Shown: positions 1-7,567, counted from the first letter of the stretch. The stretch: 13,737 nt of DNA from CAYTZO01 sp964442525 (GCA_964442525.1 CAYTZO010000023.1:1-13737), one strand, 5' to 3'. Numbers and translations are program-made. The notes: generated by a model not told the origin, from the sequence alone.

Positions 1-59
1 TGCCTTACATTACCCCAACCATCGGCAAAGATACCCTCTATCCCAACAGTATCTACTAG
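1..59 (+). CDS. C-terminal tail of an unidentified plus-strand gene (partial)
   Basis: In plus frame 3 the window opens with 18 sense codons ending in TAG at 57-59; the tail reads ...TIGKDTLYPNSIY. Third codon positions are almost all C or T, as in a real gene. The stop overlaps the TAG of the minus-strand methyltransferase (cta at 56-58), so the two convergent genes would share the palindrome CTAG. A second convergent pair in this window (8375-8378) meets in the same way, which supports the reading. The protein cannot be identified from 18 residues. A minus-strand open frame also crosses this region, but it follows a TAA inside the methyltransferase gene and has no start codon, so I prefer the plus-strand reading. 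Confidence 0.4.
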   Translation, partial: PYITPTIGKDTLYPNSIY

Positions 60-838
60 GTTTCTCTTTTTTCCAGCTTTATTTTATAAAACATCCCCAG
101 CCAGGCGTTAAGCGGGGAAAGCAACGTTTCAAGCGTAGTAGCGGCGGGCACAGACCAGGAAGGCAGAAGTTGTTTATAAGAAAGGCCTCCGCTTAGGAGG
201 TAGCGCAGGGGGGTATGGGGCGTTATCCCGAGAATTTGAAGCGTAGGGAACTCTTTTTGAAACCGCTGACGGTCTCGGACAAACACGATCCAGGGGAGCG
301 CTCCATTGGCTGCCGAAAGCGGGCCTTTTTGGTCAATAAACCATGAAGCAGAAGGGTCAAACGTCTCGTGGTGGAAGTTTTGATAAATAAATCGTCCCCA
401 GAGGGTATTGGCCGGCTCAATGGCGAGGAGCTTCCCTCCGGGCGAGAGCGTGCGACGTACTTCTCGGAAAAATTTTTTGACGTCTTTGAGATGGTGAATG
501 ACGTCGATCATGACGAATGCATCAACACTGCCCGCCTTAAACGGCATGGACAGGGCGGAAAATTGTTTATCGACGAAGGGGAGCTTCAAAATGTCGCTCG
601 TGATCACGGAAGGGATAATTTTTTTGATGAAACCGCCGCCGCTGCCAAGCTCCACGATGAGCCGGCCGCGCCTTGGCTCAAGTTCTTTTTTAAACCACCG
701 GTAGTAATCAGCGTAAAGCACGCGCAAAAAAGGCTTTGTCCAAATGAGCCGGCGGTGGAGCATGGTGGTTTGAGGGTCGTCAAGGGTAAGCGAGCCCGTA
801 TCCTCCGGCCGAAGAAAAAGTTTTAAGAATTGTTTCAT
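56..838 (-). CDS. Class I SAM-dependent methyltransferase of a glycan cluster
   Basis: A 260-residue protein with a Rossmann-type methyltransferase core. Motif I is IVELGSGGGF (residues 61-70), the acidic residue after strand 2 is D82, strand 4 is AFVMIDVIHHL (107-117), and the post-motif LSPGGKLLAIEP is at 131-142. This is the methyltransf_11-like pattern of small-molecule methyltransferases. The C-terminal half (about 150-260) carries a family-specific extension with SGGLSYKQLLP (216-226), probably the acceptor-binding cap. There is no signal peptide or membrane segment, so the enzyme is cytoplasmic. It is the last gene of a minus-strand unit, 3 bases after the GT2 fusion gene, and its ATG lacks a clear Shine-Dalgarno, which suggests translational coupling. 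Position beside Fcl and a glycosyltransferase suggests methylation of a sugar or lipid-linked glycan. The acceptor is unknown. Confidence 0.85.
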   Translation of the reverse strand: MKQFLKLFLRPEDTGSLTLDDPQTTMLHRRLIWTKPFLRVLYADYYRWFKKELEPRRGRLIVELGSGGGFIKKIIPSVITSDILKLPFVDKQFSALSMPFKAGSVDAFVMIDVIHHLKDVKKFFREVRRTLSPGGKLLAIEPANTLWGRFIYQNFHHETFDPSASWFIDQKGPLSAANGALPWIVFVRDRQRFQKEFPTLQILGITPHTPLRYLLSGGLSYKQLLPSWSVPAATTLETLLSPLNAWLGMFYKIKLEKRET

Positions 839-841
839 TTT

Positions 842-2101
842 TTAGAGAAACTTAAGTTTTGCCGCCGCAGCCATAGTCATGCGCAGAAGCAGCAGGCCGT
901 GCTCAAAACGGCTGATATTCGTTGTGCCGTACGTTCGTTCGCGATATCGAATCGGAATCTCGACGATCTTAAAATTCAATTTCGAAGCCCCAAAAATCAG
1001 GTCGAAATCTCCATACGGATCGATATCACCCCACAATTTTATGACCTTAGTTATATGATCATAGTCTTTTTTTAATATTGCCTTGGTGCCGCAAAGCGTG
1101 TCCTTTATCGGTGTACCCAGAAGAAAGCTAAATGCAAGGCCAAAAACTTTATTGCCAAAGTAGTTTAGCGTGCGCATAGCTTGTTTTTCCATGGGGTACA
1201 CTAGCCGGCAGCCAATGGCCAGATCCGCATGGCCCGCGGCAACTGCCTCATAAAATTTTGAAAGCTCGTGCGGCGAAACAGTCAGATCCGCATCGAGGAT
1301 AATGGCAAGGTCGTTTCTCATTTTTTTGAATGCAAGCGCCATGGCATCTTTTTTCCCGATACCACTCTGTTTATAAACATACGCTTTGATTGGGCCTTTG
1401 TAGCGGGCTATTTCTTTTTTAATTGCAGCGTACGTTCTGTCACGGGAGTGTCCTTCTACGAAGATGACCTCCGTTGCAGTACCCAGTTTTGGGATTTTAC
1501 TGAGTATTCCGGGGATGTTACCTTCTTCATTGCGTGCTGCAACCAGTATGCTCACTGACCAGCTCCGGCGAACGGGGGCAGGGCGAAAGATTTGGACCGT
1601 GGTAAGACATAGGGTATTGATAAGCGGAAGAGGGGCAAGGAACCTGTTGGCCAAGCGGGAGACCACGGGGATGTTGACGGGCAGCAAAAATCGTCTCGTT
1701 TTTTTCACCGGTTCAAAACCTTCCAGGCGAAACAGGTTTTCTATATCCTCTGCAGTAAGCCAGTTGGGTTCAAACGGGATCTTTACTCGTAACCCGAGGA
1801 CGCTTGCAAGATCAAGGATCGGTTTCCATAAGAAACTAAAGGAGACAACGACAATGCGCGTTTTTTCGTGAGTGATTGTTTTGAGACTGTGGATAAACGA
1901 CTGAACATCGGGAATATACGAAAAGAGGTTTTTTATGAGTATGTAATCGGAGTTATGGCGGGCTTTCCCCACAGCGTTTTTCTTCCACGCCTCAAATTCC
2001 GCCACCCGTACCCCTTTCGGGATGATCGTGTTGGCAAGGCGCGAGAGATCCTCTTGGTAATATGTGCGAAAGCTAGAGATTGGGGGCGACATGTTGTTCA
2101 T
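842..2101 (-). CDS. GT2 glycosyltransferase with an N-terminal degenerate methyltransferase-like domain
   Basis: About 419 residues from the ATG at 2101; a longer TTG-start reading to 2134 is possible but would lie deeper in fcl. Residues 180-400 are a dolichyl-phosphate-sugar-synthase-like GT2: SVSILVAARNEEGNI (182-196), FVEGHSRDRT (214-223), the metal-binding ILDADLTV (268-275), DTLCGTK (334-340) and DPYGDFDLIFGA (361-372). Residues 1-175 match the arrangement of a methyltransferase-like domain seen ahead of such GT2 domains (YYQEDLSRL, DYILIKNLFSYIPDVQSF, NWLTAEDI), but the SAM-binding glycine loop is missing: after GVRVAEFE (30-37) only about 15 residues precede the strand-4-like DYILIKN. 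The N-domain should therefore not bind SAM. The gene overlaps the 3' end of fcl by 29 bases and is 3 bases from the next methyltransferase. Likely role: transfer of a sugar to polyprenyl phosphate or a nascent glycan; the substrate is unknown. Confidence 0.85.
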   Translation of the reverse strand: MNNMSPPISSFRTYYQEDLSRLANTIIPKGVRVAEFEAWKKNAVGKARHNSDYILIKNLFSYIPDVQSFIHSLKTITHEKTRIVVVSFSFLWKPILDLASVLGLRVKIPFEPNWLTAEDIENLFRLEGFEPVKKTRRFLLPVNIPVVSRLANRFLAPLPLINTLCLTTVQIFRPAPVRRSWSVSILVAARNEEGNIPGILSKIPKLGTATEVIFVEGHSRDRTYAAIKKEIARYKGPIKAYVYKQSGIGKKDAMALAFKKMRNDLAIILDADLTVSPHELSKFYEAVAAGHADLAIGCRLVYPMEKQAMRTLNYFGNKVFGLAFSFLLGTPIKDTLCGTKAILKKDYDHITKVIKLWGDIDPYGDFDLIFGASKLNFKIVEIPIRYRERTYGTTNISRFEHGLLLLRMTMAAAAKLKFL

Positions 2102-3017
2102 ACCACGCAATAGTTTTTTTGAGTCCCTCGGCAAAATCGGTTTTTGCTACAAAACCAAACTCCTTTTTGGCACGAGAAACATCGACGAGCCGCCGCGGTT
2201 GGCCGTTGGGTTTGGTAGTATCCCAGCGAATTTGGCCACGGAAACCGATAAATTTAGCAATGAAACCCGTGAGATCTTTAATGGAGATTTCCATTCCAGA
2301 GCCCAGGTTTACCGGTTCAGGCTTATGATAATTTTGGGTTGCTGCCACAATTGCCCGGGCGGCATCTTCGACATAGAGAAACTCGCGGGTGGGGCTGCCG
2401 TCGCCCCAGACCGAAACAAACGGTTTTTTCTTGGTCTTTGCTTCATGGATCTTTCTGATTAAAGAAGGAATGACATGAGCGTTTTCCAAATCAAAGCTAT
2501 CACCCGGACCATAGAGGTTAACCGGCAGGAGATAGATTGAACTAAGACCATATTGCTGCCGGTATGCATGAGCCCCGACCAAAAGCATTTTTTTTGCTAG
2601 TCCGTAGGGGGCGTTGGTTTCTTCAGGGTAGCCCGTCCAGAGATTTTCCTCGCGGAAAGGTATGGCAGTGAACTTGGGATAGGCACAGATTGTTCCAATG
2701 ATGACCAGTTTCTTAATTTTATTTTTCCGGGCGGCTTCAAGCAGATGGATTCCCATGAGAATATTGTCGTAAAAAAGGTCCGCCGGATATTTTTTATTTT
2801 TGCCGATGCCGCCGACGTTACCGGCCAGATGAATCACGATATCAATGCCTCGGGTGACGCGCAGGCAGTTTTCCTTTTCCCGTAGATCAATCTCACGGGA
2901 GCGGGGAATGACGATATTTTTTGTTGGGATACCAACTTTAAGGAGTTGTTTGACCACTTGGGTTCCAAGAAAACCAGCCCCGCCAGTGACCAAAACTTTC
3001 TTGCTATTAAGCTCCAT
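2073..3017 (-). CDS. fcl: GDP-L-fucose synthase (GDP-4-keto-6-deoxymannose epimerase/reductase)
   Basis: 314 residues, the usual length for Fcl, an extended SDR enzyme that converts GDP-4-keto-6-deoxy-D-mannose and NADPH to GDP-L-fucose. The dinucleotide loop is GGAGFLG (12-18). The active site shows GTICAYPK (108-115), with T109 in place of the usual serine and C111 as the candidate epimerase cysteine. The YxxxK pair is Y138/K142 in NAPYGLAKK, and H181 in AHVIPSLI matches the second epimerase residue. FLYVEDAARA and the C-terminal GQPRRLVDVSRA/EFGF pattern are also family marks. It is the first gene of a three-gene minus-strand unit, with its own predicted promoter about 17 bases upstream of the ATG. 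GDP-mannose 4,6-dehydratase (gmd), needed to make its substrate, is not in the window. Related GDP-deoxysugar epimerase/reductases cannot be excluded. Confidence 0.9.
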   Translation of the reverse strand: MELNSKKVLVTGGAGFLGTQVVKQLLKVGIPTKNIVIPRSREIDLREKENCLRVTRGIDIVIHLAGNVGGIGKNKKYPADLFYDNILMGIHLLEAARKNKIKKLVIIGTICAYPKFTAIPFREENLWTGYPEETNAPYGLAKKMLLVGAHAYRQQYGLSSIYLLPVNLYGPGDSFDLENAHVIPSLIRKIHEAKTKKKPFVSVWGDGSPTREFLYVEDAARAIVAATQNYHKPEPVNLGSGMEISIKDLTGFIAKFIGFRGQIRWDTTKPNGQPRRLVDVSRAKKEFGFVAKTDFAEGLKKTIAWYEQHVAPNL

Positions 3018-3034
3018 AGATCCGAATTTTGTAA

Positions 3035-3063
3035 ATCATATCAATATTTTTCGAAAGTCGCAA
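3035..3063 (-). promoter_or_regulatory. Predicted sigma70-type promoter of the fcl unit
   Basis: On the minus strand the hexamer TTGCGA (3058-3063) is followed by a 17-base spacer and TATGAT (3035-3040). Both are close to the sigma70 consensus and the spacing is ideal. The -10 ends 17 bases before the fcl ATG, so transcription should start about 10 bases upstream of it. There is no good Shine-Dalgarno in that short leader. Inferred from sequence only. Confidence 0.55.
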
Positions 3064-3066
3064 TTC

Positions 3067-3095
3067 TTGCATTGGGATTATGGTCCAACTACAAT
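3067..3095 (+). promoter_or_regulatory. Predicted promoter of the plus-strand membrane protein gene
   Basis: TTGCAT (3067-3072), a 17-base spacer, then TACAAT (3090-3095). The -10 matches consensus at five of six positions and the -35 at three. It is back to back with the fcl promoter; the two -35 boxes are only 3 bases apart. The expected start near 3102 would put the downstream ribosome site at the very 5' end of the mRNA. Confidence 0.45.
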
Positions 3096-3098
3096 GGC

Positions 3099-3103
3099 GG
3101 AGG
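3099..3103 (+). promoter_or_regulatory. Ribosome binding site that fixes the start at 3109
   Basis: GGAGG lies 5 bases before the ATG at 3109. It supports that start over the in-frame ATG at 3094, which would place the site inside the coding region. Confidence 0.6.
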
Positions 3104-3108
3104 AAATT

Positions 3109-4599
3109 ATGCGCCTAAAAAATCATCTTCCCTTAGCACTCATAATCTTTCTTACTATTCTGACCTGGTATCGGGTGCTTGGTCAGAGCCTGATGGGGGA
3201 GGGGTTCTTTTATTTCCGCAACAGCTTTGGACCGATGCCCGCCGAGGTCTTTGTGAAAGAGTTCCTCTCTTCGTATGACGCAGGAGCAAAATTGCTGTTT
3301 GCCCTTTTTAAAGTAAGTTTTGGTGATCGGGTATTTCTTTATCAACTTTTCTTGCTAACCTCGACAATGCTCATAAACATATTTTTTTATTTTTTGGTCC
3401 TTTCCCTGACCGAGATCGGTCTTTTGTCCCTTTTTGCTACGGTGCTCTTTACCGTTAATTACAACGGCTTTGAGATGTTAGCGATAGGCAATTACCAATT
3501 TTTTGTTCAACGGAGCTTATCACTTATCTTTCTTTTTCCCTCGTTCATATTTTTTATTCGTTTCTTAAGAGGTGGCAGCCAGGCGAAAAAAGCCTATACC
3601 GTTTCACTGATGCTCTATACGTTTTCATTCTTACTGTTTCACTTTAGTCTCTTTTTTGCTATATTCTTTGCGACCTATTTTCTGGCGTTTTGGTGGAAAG
3701 AACGTTGGCAGGCGAGGGTTTTTTGGCGAAAAGTTTTGCTACTTATCCCCTTTGCCCTTATCCCATATGTACTTCTCGCTCGGGGGCAAGGCCAGAGTAT
3801 ACTTGGCAATGTCACACTGCTCTCTTTTTTACAACAGCATTCTTTTTCAATTCTGCCTCAGATACTTCAGCAGTCGGTGCTCCTCGTCGTGCCGGAGGAA
3901 ATAGTGAGCGGTTTGGCCAGGATCTGGTCTTTGTCAAAGTGGGCGACTCTCACTCGGTTGCAATTTCCCGTGATAACTCTTGTACTTGCTGCCTTGTGGC
4001 TCCTCTTTTGGCAAAAGAACAAACAACTCTTAACAGCGGTTTTTGCGAGCCTCTTGTATTTGCCGCTGGCTCTATTTCTCAACCTCTATCTGCGATGGGA
4101 GCTCACCTATAACCTTGAAAGCGGCAGTCGCTACCTCTACGTCCCTTCCGCAATCAGCAGTCTTTTTATGGCTATCGTCATCTGGAGCATATTTTCTTCA
4201 CGACCAAAGCTGAGGCAGGTGAGTATACTGTTGATAATTATTTTCTGGTCAGTTTTGAATCTGCGATCGGTTACCAGGGAGTTTGACAAACAGGCATATC
4301 AGCATGAAGCAGCCAAAAAAACGCTTGCCTATGTCAAAAGCATAAAAGGGCGATTTGCCGAAGATTCGATTGTGGTTTTACCTAACATTATCGGCTATCA
4401 CGGTGCAAACTTTGTTCAGTTATTTTACGGCAAGTCTCGGACGACGATGATGCCTAAGTTTGCGCTTGATGTCGGGCCGCTCCCCAGGCAATTCGACCCC
4501 AACAAAGATTTTATTATCGATTATGATTATAAAGCAAAGACGGTGAGAGATGTAACCGATGGTTATAGAAGCGTCATTCCGCAAAAGCCGACCCCGTGA
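3109..4599 (+). CDS. Polytopic membrane protein, GT-C-like (unidentified)
   Basis: 496 residues from the ATG behind GGAGG. The first about 385 residues are a chain of hydrophobic helices with short polar loops, for example about 8-22, 76-100, 104-118, 138-151, 166-194, 208-223, 285-301, 308-326, 346-361 and 369-385. A soluble tail of about 110 residues follows. The first helix is followed by a loop with GQSLMGEGFFYF (25-36). Before the penultimate hydrophobic segment there is SRYLYVP (340-346), which resembles PRYLYLG at the same place in the membrane protein at 8375-10093. The overall plan fits GT-C glycosyltransferases or glycan polymerases that use polyprenyl-phosphate sugars at the outer face, but the first-loop Asp-Glu pair of its neighbour is not present. 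It is a single gene, divergent from fcl, and its stop is 3 bases from the stop of the convergent GT4 gene. The function is not established. Confidence 0.75.
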   Translation: MRLKNHLPLALIIFLTILTWYRVLGQSLMGEGFFYFRNSFGPMPAEVFVKEFLSSYDAGAKLLFALFKVSFGDRVFLYQLFLLTSTMLINIFFYFLVLSLTEIGLLSLFATVLFTVNYNGFEMLAIGNYQFFVQRSLSLIFLFPSFIFFIRFLRGGSQAKKAYTVSLMLYTFSFLLFHFSLFFAIFFATYFLAFWWKERWQARVFWRKVLLLIPFALIPYVLLARGQGQSILGNVTLLSFLQQHSFSILPQILQQSVLLVVPEEIVSGLARIWSLSKWATLTRLQFPVITLVLAALWLLFWQKNKQLLTAVFASLLYLPLALFLNLYLRWELTYNLESGSRYLYVPSAISSLFMAIVIWSIFSSRPKLRQVSILLIIIFWSVLNLRSVTREFDKQAYQHEAAKKTLAYVKSIKGRFAEDSIVVLPNIIGYHGANFVQLFYGKSRTTMMPKFALDVGPLPRQFDPNKDFIIDYDYKAKTVRDVTDGYRSVIPQKPTP

Positions 4600-4602
4600 G
4601 AA

Positions 4603-5766
4603 TTAAGGGAGAGATGAAAACAGCGCTGGGTATATTTTTTGGTAATGGTATTTTCGGGAAAGCCCGTGGGCGTTTTTACTAAACGACCGGTAATCATTTA
4701 GAATGGTTTGCACTGCTTTTACGAAATCATTTTTATCGCCGTATTTGACAATCATCCCTGCGCCTGTCCGGGCAATTTCTTTAGAAAACTCAAATACGTT
4801 GGTAGTAATGACGGGAATGCCAAAACTCAGATAGTCCTTAATTTTGGAGGGGTCGCCGAAATAAGAGACGTTGCTTGGGTCGGGTTTATAAAGTGCGAGT
4901 CCGATGTGCTGCTTGCGTAGTATGCGGGCAATTTGGCGTTCGTCATCGAGGTAGCCGTGGAAAGTGACGTTCAGCGGGGTGTGCCGGGCTCTTTTTTGAA
5001 AGTAACCTTCATCCGGGCCGGAGCCGATAATGTGCACCTCAAGATGCGGATATACCCCGGTCAAGAGGTCAGACGAGTCAAACAACATATCGAGTCCCTG
5101 GCTTTGTTTGACGACCCCGACAAACGATAAGGTCGGACGGGCTATCTCTCTTTGGGGAATGGTCCTGATTGGAAGCGTGCCGATAGGAACTGTCGGGTAA
5201 CTGAGGCCTTGCGGAATGGCAATTTTCTGCCGAAGTTTCATCAAACGTTCGTTGAGAAACACCACGCGGTTAGAAGAGAGCGCGGCTCGATCGAACTGCC
5301 AATAAATAGAGCGCATTAGCATGACAATTTTATCCGCGTGTTTTGGGGGATAATAATCCCAAACCCAAAAGACGGTCCGATCAACGAAGCCGGTCTTTCT
5401 TAAAATATTCCCGATCCAGGCGGTGAAGGCGTTTACAGTGAAATAGTAGTGTATTTCACCAAAGCGTTTTTTCACGCGGTACGTGTAGTAAAAAATCTGT
5501 AAGCCATTGAGGATGGAACGCAGGGGCAGGAGAAGAAAGACTAAATAAACAGGCAGGTGCGGGGTGAATGTCAAAAGGGGCCGGCGGCTGATGAGTTTGC
5601 CATGTTCATAAATTGACAGCGTGCTTGATTTTGACAGCCTGCCGAGACTGTGAAAGTTAAAAATAAAAACGATCACTCGGGCGAAGCGTTCTTTTAGGAA
5701 ATCAAATACATGTCCGGAGTTTTCATAGGGCGCGTAATTGACGTAGACGAGCGTTTGCTTATTCAT
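4603..5766 (-). CDS. Group 1 (GT4-like) glycosyltransferase
   Basis: 387 residues starting at the ATG 5764-5766. An upstream in-frame start would enlarge the overlap with the preceding gene and add an atypical leader. The C-terminal Rossmann half is recognisable: SFVGVVKQSQGLD (214-226), VHIIGSGPD (244-252), HGYL (270-273) and the donor-binding stretch DPSKIKDYLSFGIPVITT (305-322), which replaces the usual EX7E-like region. The N-terminal half includes a hydrophobic patch (71-93) typical of GT4 enzymes that dock on the membrane. It probably transfers a nucleotide-activated hexose to a lipid-linked glycan in the cytoplasm; donor and acceptor cannot be told. It is the last gene of a three-gene minus-strand unit. 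Its start overlaps the preceding GT2 stop by 8 bases (ATGAATAA), with GGGAAA just upstream, so the two are translationally coupled. Confidence 0.85.
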   Translation of the reverse strand: MNKQTLVYVNYAPYENSGHVFDFLKERFARVIVFIFNFHSLGRLSKSSTLSIYEHGKLISRRPLLTFTPHLPVYLVFLLLPLRSILNGLQIFYYTYRVKKRFGEIHYYFTVNAFTAWIGNILRKTGFVDRTVFWVWDYYPPKHADKIVMLMRSIYWQFDRAALSSNRVVFLNERLMKLRQKIAIPQGLSYPTVPIGTLPIRTIPQREIARPTLSFVGVVKQSQGLDMLFDSSDLLTGVYPHLEVHIIGSGPDEGYFQKRARHTPLNVTFHGYLDDERQIARILRKQHIGLALYKPDPSNVSYFGDPSKIKDYLSFGIPVITTNVFEFSKEIARTGAGMIVKYGDKNDFVKAVQTILNDYRSFSKNAHGLSRKYHYQKIYPALFSSLP

Positions 5767-6769
5767 ATTTTCCCGGCGTAAGTTTTCTGAAAGAGAGTGA
5801 AAGGACAGATTCAAAAAGAATAAGGAGCGCTAAAATGAATGAGATCGGCGCGTGCCAAAAAAGGACAGGATCCTGGTAGCGAAAAAACAAGCGAAAAGAA
5901 TCGATTGCCGGCAGGACGAGAGAGAAGGCATACGGGAAAAATAGTGCCATCCGTAATTTTCTTTTCCAGCTAAAATACGTCAGGCGATTAACTAAGCCCA
6001 TATTCTTTACTGACTGTTGCAGGTTATTGCGGACCCTCCAGCGGTATTTACGTATAAAGTTTCCGAGCCCCGAAACATGATAATGATAAATCCCGGCTTT
6101 TTGTACATAGGCAATTTTTCCGCCCTCCTTGATAAGCTTGATGCCGGCTAAAATGTCGTCAGAACGGCCCATGCCATCGCGCTTAAAAATCTTATTCATG
6201 CCTACCCCCTGAGAAAATCCAAATAAAGGGTGCCTGCCGGGGGTGAACGTATAGACAACGTAATCTGGTGTTTTTACATGCGGATGATAGATTTTGGACC
6301 AATCTTTGGGGCTCGCGGCATCGGCGTAGACAAACCATGTAAAAGGATCGGTGCAAAGATAGCCTAAATATTGATCAAGACTATTGGAGTCTGGAGCGGG
6401 CAATGTTTGCGGAAGAAATCCGAGGATAGTTGGATCGTCCCGGTATGGCCGGGTCATATGAACAAGCCACATGTGGTCAGAGAGGATATTGTCCGCGTCG
6501 GTAAAAAAGATAATTTCACCTTTGGCCCGGGCCGCTGCGAGCGTTTTGCCCGGCTCATGCAAAATTTCCGGATTTCGGATAATTTTTGCCCCGAAAGACG
6601 CGGCTATTTCGATCGTTTGGTCTGTTGAGCCGCCGTCACTGACCAGTATTTCCACCTTTTTCTGCGGATATTTCTGATGGCGAATTGCAGTAAGACACTT
6701 GGGGAGAATGCCTGCGGCATTGAGTGTCGGAATGACAAAACTTACCCGCGGGTAATCTGTGGTTTTCAT
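5759..6769 (-). CDS. GT2 family glycosyltransferase with C-terminal membrane segments
   Basis: 336 residues with a GT-A fold. SFVIPTLNAAGILPKCL (10-26) opens the nucleotide-binding site, LVSDGGSTDQT (42-52) follows, and FFTDADN (88-94) is the metal-binding DXD. The second half shows GMGRSDDI (199-206), where the DD is the likely acceptor/catalytic acid region, and KYRWR (241-245), a QxxRW-like element. Two hydrophobic segments near 274-296 and 302-326 should anchor it in the cytoplasmic membrane with the catalytic domain inside. The gene overlaps the upstream methyltransferase by 4 bases (ATGA) and the downstream GT4 by 8 bases, so all three should be made together. It likely adds a sugar to a polyprenyl-linked glycan; specificity is unknown. 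Confidence 0.88.
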   Translation of the reverse strand: MKTTDYPRVSFVIPTLNAAGILPKCLTAIRHQKYPQKKVEILVSDGGSTDQTIEIAASFGAKIIRNPEILHEPGKTLAAARAKGEIIFFTDADNILSDHMWLVHMTRPYRDDPTILGFLPQTLPAPDSNSLDQYLGYLCTDPFTWFVYADAASPKDWSKIYHPHVKTPDYVVYTFTPGRHPLFGFSQGVGMNKIFKRDGMGRSDDILAGIKLIKEGGKIAYVQKAGIYHYHVSGLGNFIRKYRWRVRNNLQQSVKNMGLVNRLTYFSWKRKLRMALFFPYAFSLVLPAIDSFRLFFRYQDPVLFWHAPISFILALLILFESVLSLSFRKLTPGKYE

Positions 6770-7509
6770 GATATTTTTTTTGCTACGACAAACAGTGAAG
6801 CAAATCCCCCAGAGGCGAATTCCCGGTCAATGTATTTTTTGAGCCGGTGATAGCTATCTATTTTTCTTCGCAAAACATGTTTTGCGAAGAGGTCTATCAG
6901 ACATTTGACCAGGTGTGCTACGCCGGCGTATTTTTTGACAGAGACAACCGATAGTTTAGCGCTCGAGAGAAGGTCCGTTAGCGCTTGCTCGGAATAATGC
7001 CGATGACCGAGGAGAAAGTAGGCCGGGTCCAGTGCTATGGAAAGCCAGTGAGCATTGGGGGTAGTGAGGATAAGTTTTCCTCTCTTTTTTAAAATCCTGG
7101 ATATTTCTCCTAGTACCCGTTTTTCTGAGTTCGGCGGGACGTGCTCGAGAACATCGATGAGGAGAGCCACATCAAATGAATGGTCGGGAAAGGGGAGTCG
7201 GTCTGCGGCGGCCGTGAGAAAGGAAACGTGAGGATAATGAGACTGAGCAAACAGAATTGCCTCACGGTTTGGGTCCACCGCCACAAGTCGCGTGACATAT
7301 TTTTGAATAATGCCCTCCAGTTGCCCTGTCCAGCAGCCAATATCGATTACCGTTTTTGACCTTATGGAAGGCTCGATATATTTTGCAATAAATTGGTGCG
7401 CATAGGTCGGCCGTAAATCAAACGCCGGGTTGACTTTTCTTCTTTGTTTCTCATCAGTGCTACTTGACATATGCGCCTTTTGACTGTTCTCTCGTAAGAG
7501 ATCATCCAT
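6766..7509 (-). CDS. Class I SAM-dependent methyltransferase
   Basis: 247 residues. Motif I is VIDIGCWTGQLE (54-65), with tryptophan where glycine is usual in GCGTG; the ribose-binding acid is D79 in VAVDPN; then DRLPFPDHSFDVALLIDVLEHV (103-124) and LKKRGKLILTTPN (140-152). This is the pattern of ubiquinone/sugar-type methyltransferases (methyltransf_11/23). The C-terminal part (153-247) is a lid specific to this protein and has no transmembrane segment. It is the first gene of the methyltransferase-GT2-GT4 unit, and its TGA overlaps the next ATG in ATGA. The ATG at 7509 has no clear Shine-Dalgarno; an internal ATG at 7470 (residue 14) is possible because the first about 25 residues are polar and lie outside the fold. 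Probably methylates a sugar or glycan intermediate. Confidence 0.85.
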   Translation of the reverse strand: MDDLLRENSQKAHMSSSTDEKQRRKVNPAFDLRPTYAHQFIAKYIEPSIRSKTVIDIGCWTGQLEGIIQKYVTRLVAVDPNREAILFAQSHYPHVSFLTAAADRLPFPDHSFDVALLIDVLEHVPPNSEKRVLGEISRILKKRGKLILTTPNAHWLSIALDPAYFLLGHRHYSEQALTDLLSSAKLSVVSVKKYAGVAHLVKCLIDLFAKHVLRRKIDSYHRLKKYIDREFASGGFASLFVVAKKIS

Positions 7510-7561
7510 TTAAAAACTTTCGTCGGCTGACTGAGAGTCGGGTTTACCGAACGCAGGCTTA

Positions 7562-7567
7562 ATCATA
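7562..7567 (-). promoter_or_regulatory. Possible -10 element for the minus-strand methyltransferase-GT unit
   Basis: The minus strand reads TATGAT here, about 52 bases upstream of the ATG at 7509. The hexamer 17 bases further upstream (TTTTAA) is only a weak -35. A competing minus-strand -10 (TATACT) is offered by the palindrome at 7595-7602. Confidence 0.3.

Noticed and set aside
1..58. Minus-strand open frame continuing past the methyltransferase stop
   Set aside because: The frame looks protein-like but follows a TAA inside the methyltransferase gene and has no ATG, GTG or TTG before the window edge, so it could not start here.
82..91. Palindrome TTTTATAAAA near the left edge
   Set aside because: It lies within the methyltransferase coding sequence, encodes ordinary residues and has no GC stem, so it does not look like a terminator or operator.
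368..826. Plus-strand open frame of 152 codons inside the first methyltransferase gene
   Set aside because: It is the complement of a well-supported methyltransferase with clear motifs. Its translation shows no domain and no ribosome site, so it is a shadow frame.
830..1075. Plus-strand 81-codon frame opposite the GT2 gene
   Set aside because: It lies wholly antisense to the conserved C-terminal part of the GT2 domain and has a low-complexity, non-protein-like sequence.
2102..2134. Longer N-terminus of the GT2 fusion from TTG at 2134
   Set aside because: It would extend the overlap with fcl to 62 bases, uses a rarer start, and adds residues that read like a shadow of the Fcl C-terminus; the ATG at 2101 is simpler.
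2845..3108. Upstream extension of the membrane protein frame from 2845
   Set aside because: It lies antisense to the N-terminus of fcl, and the GGAGG-ATG at 3109 gives a normal membrane-protein start.
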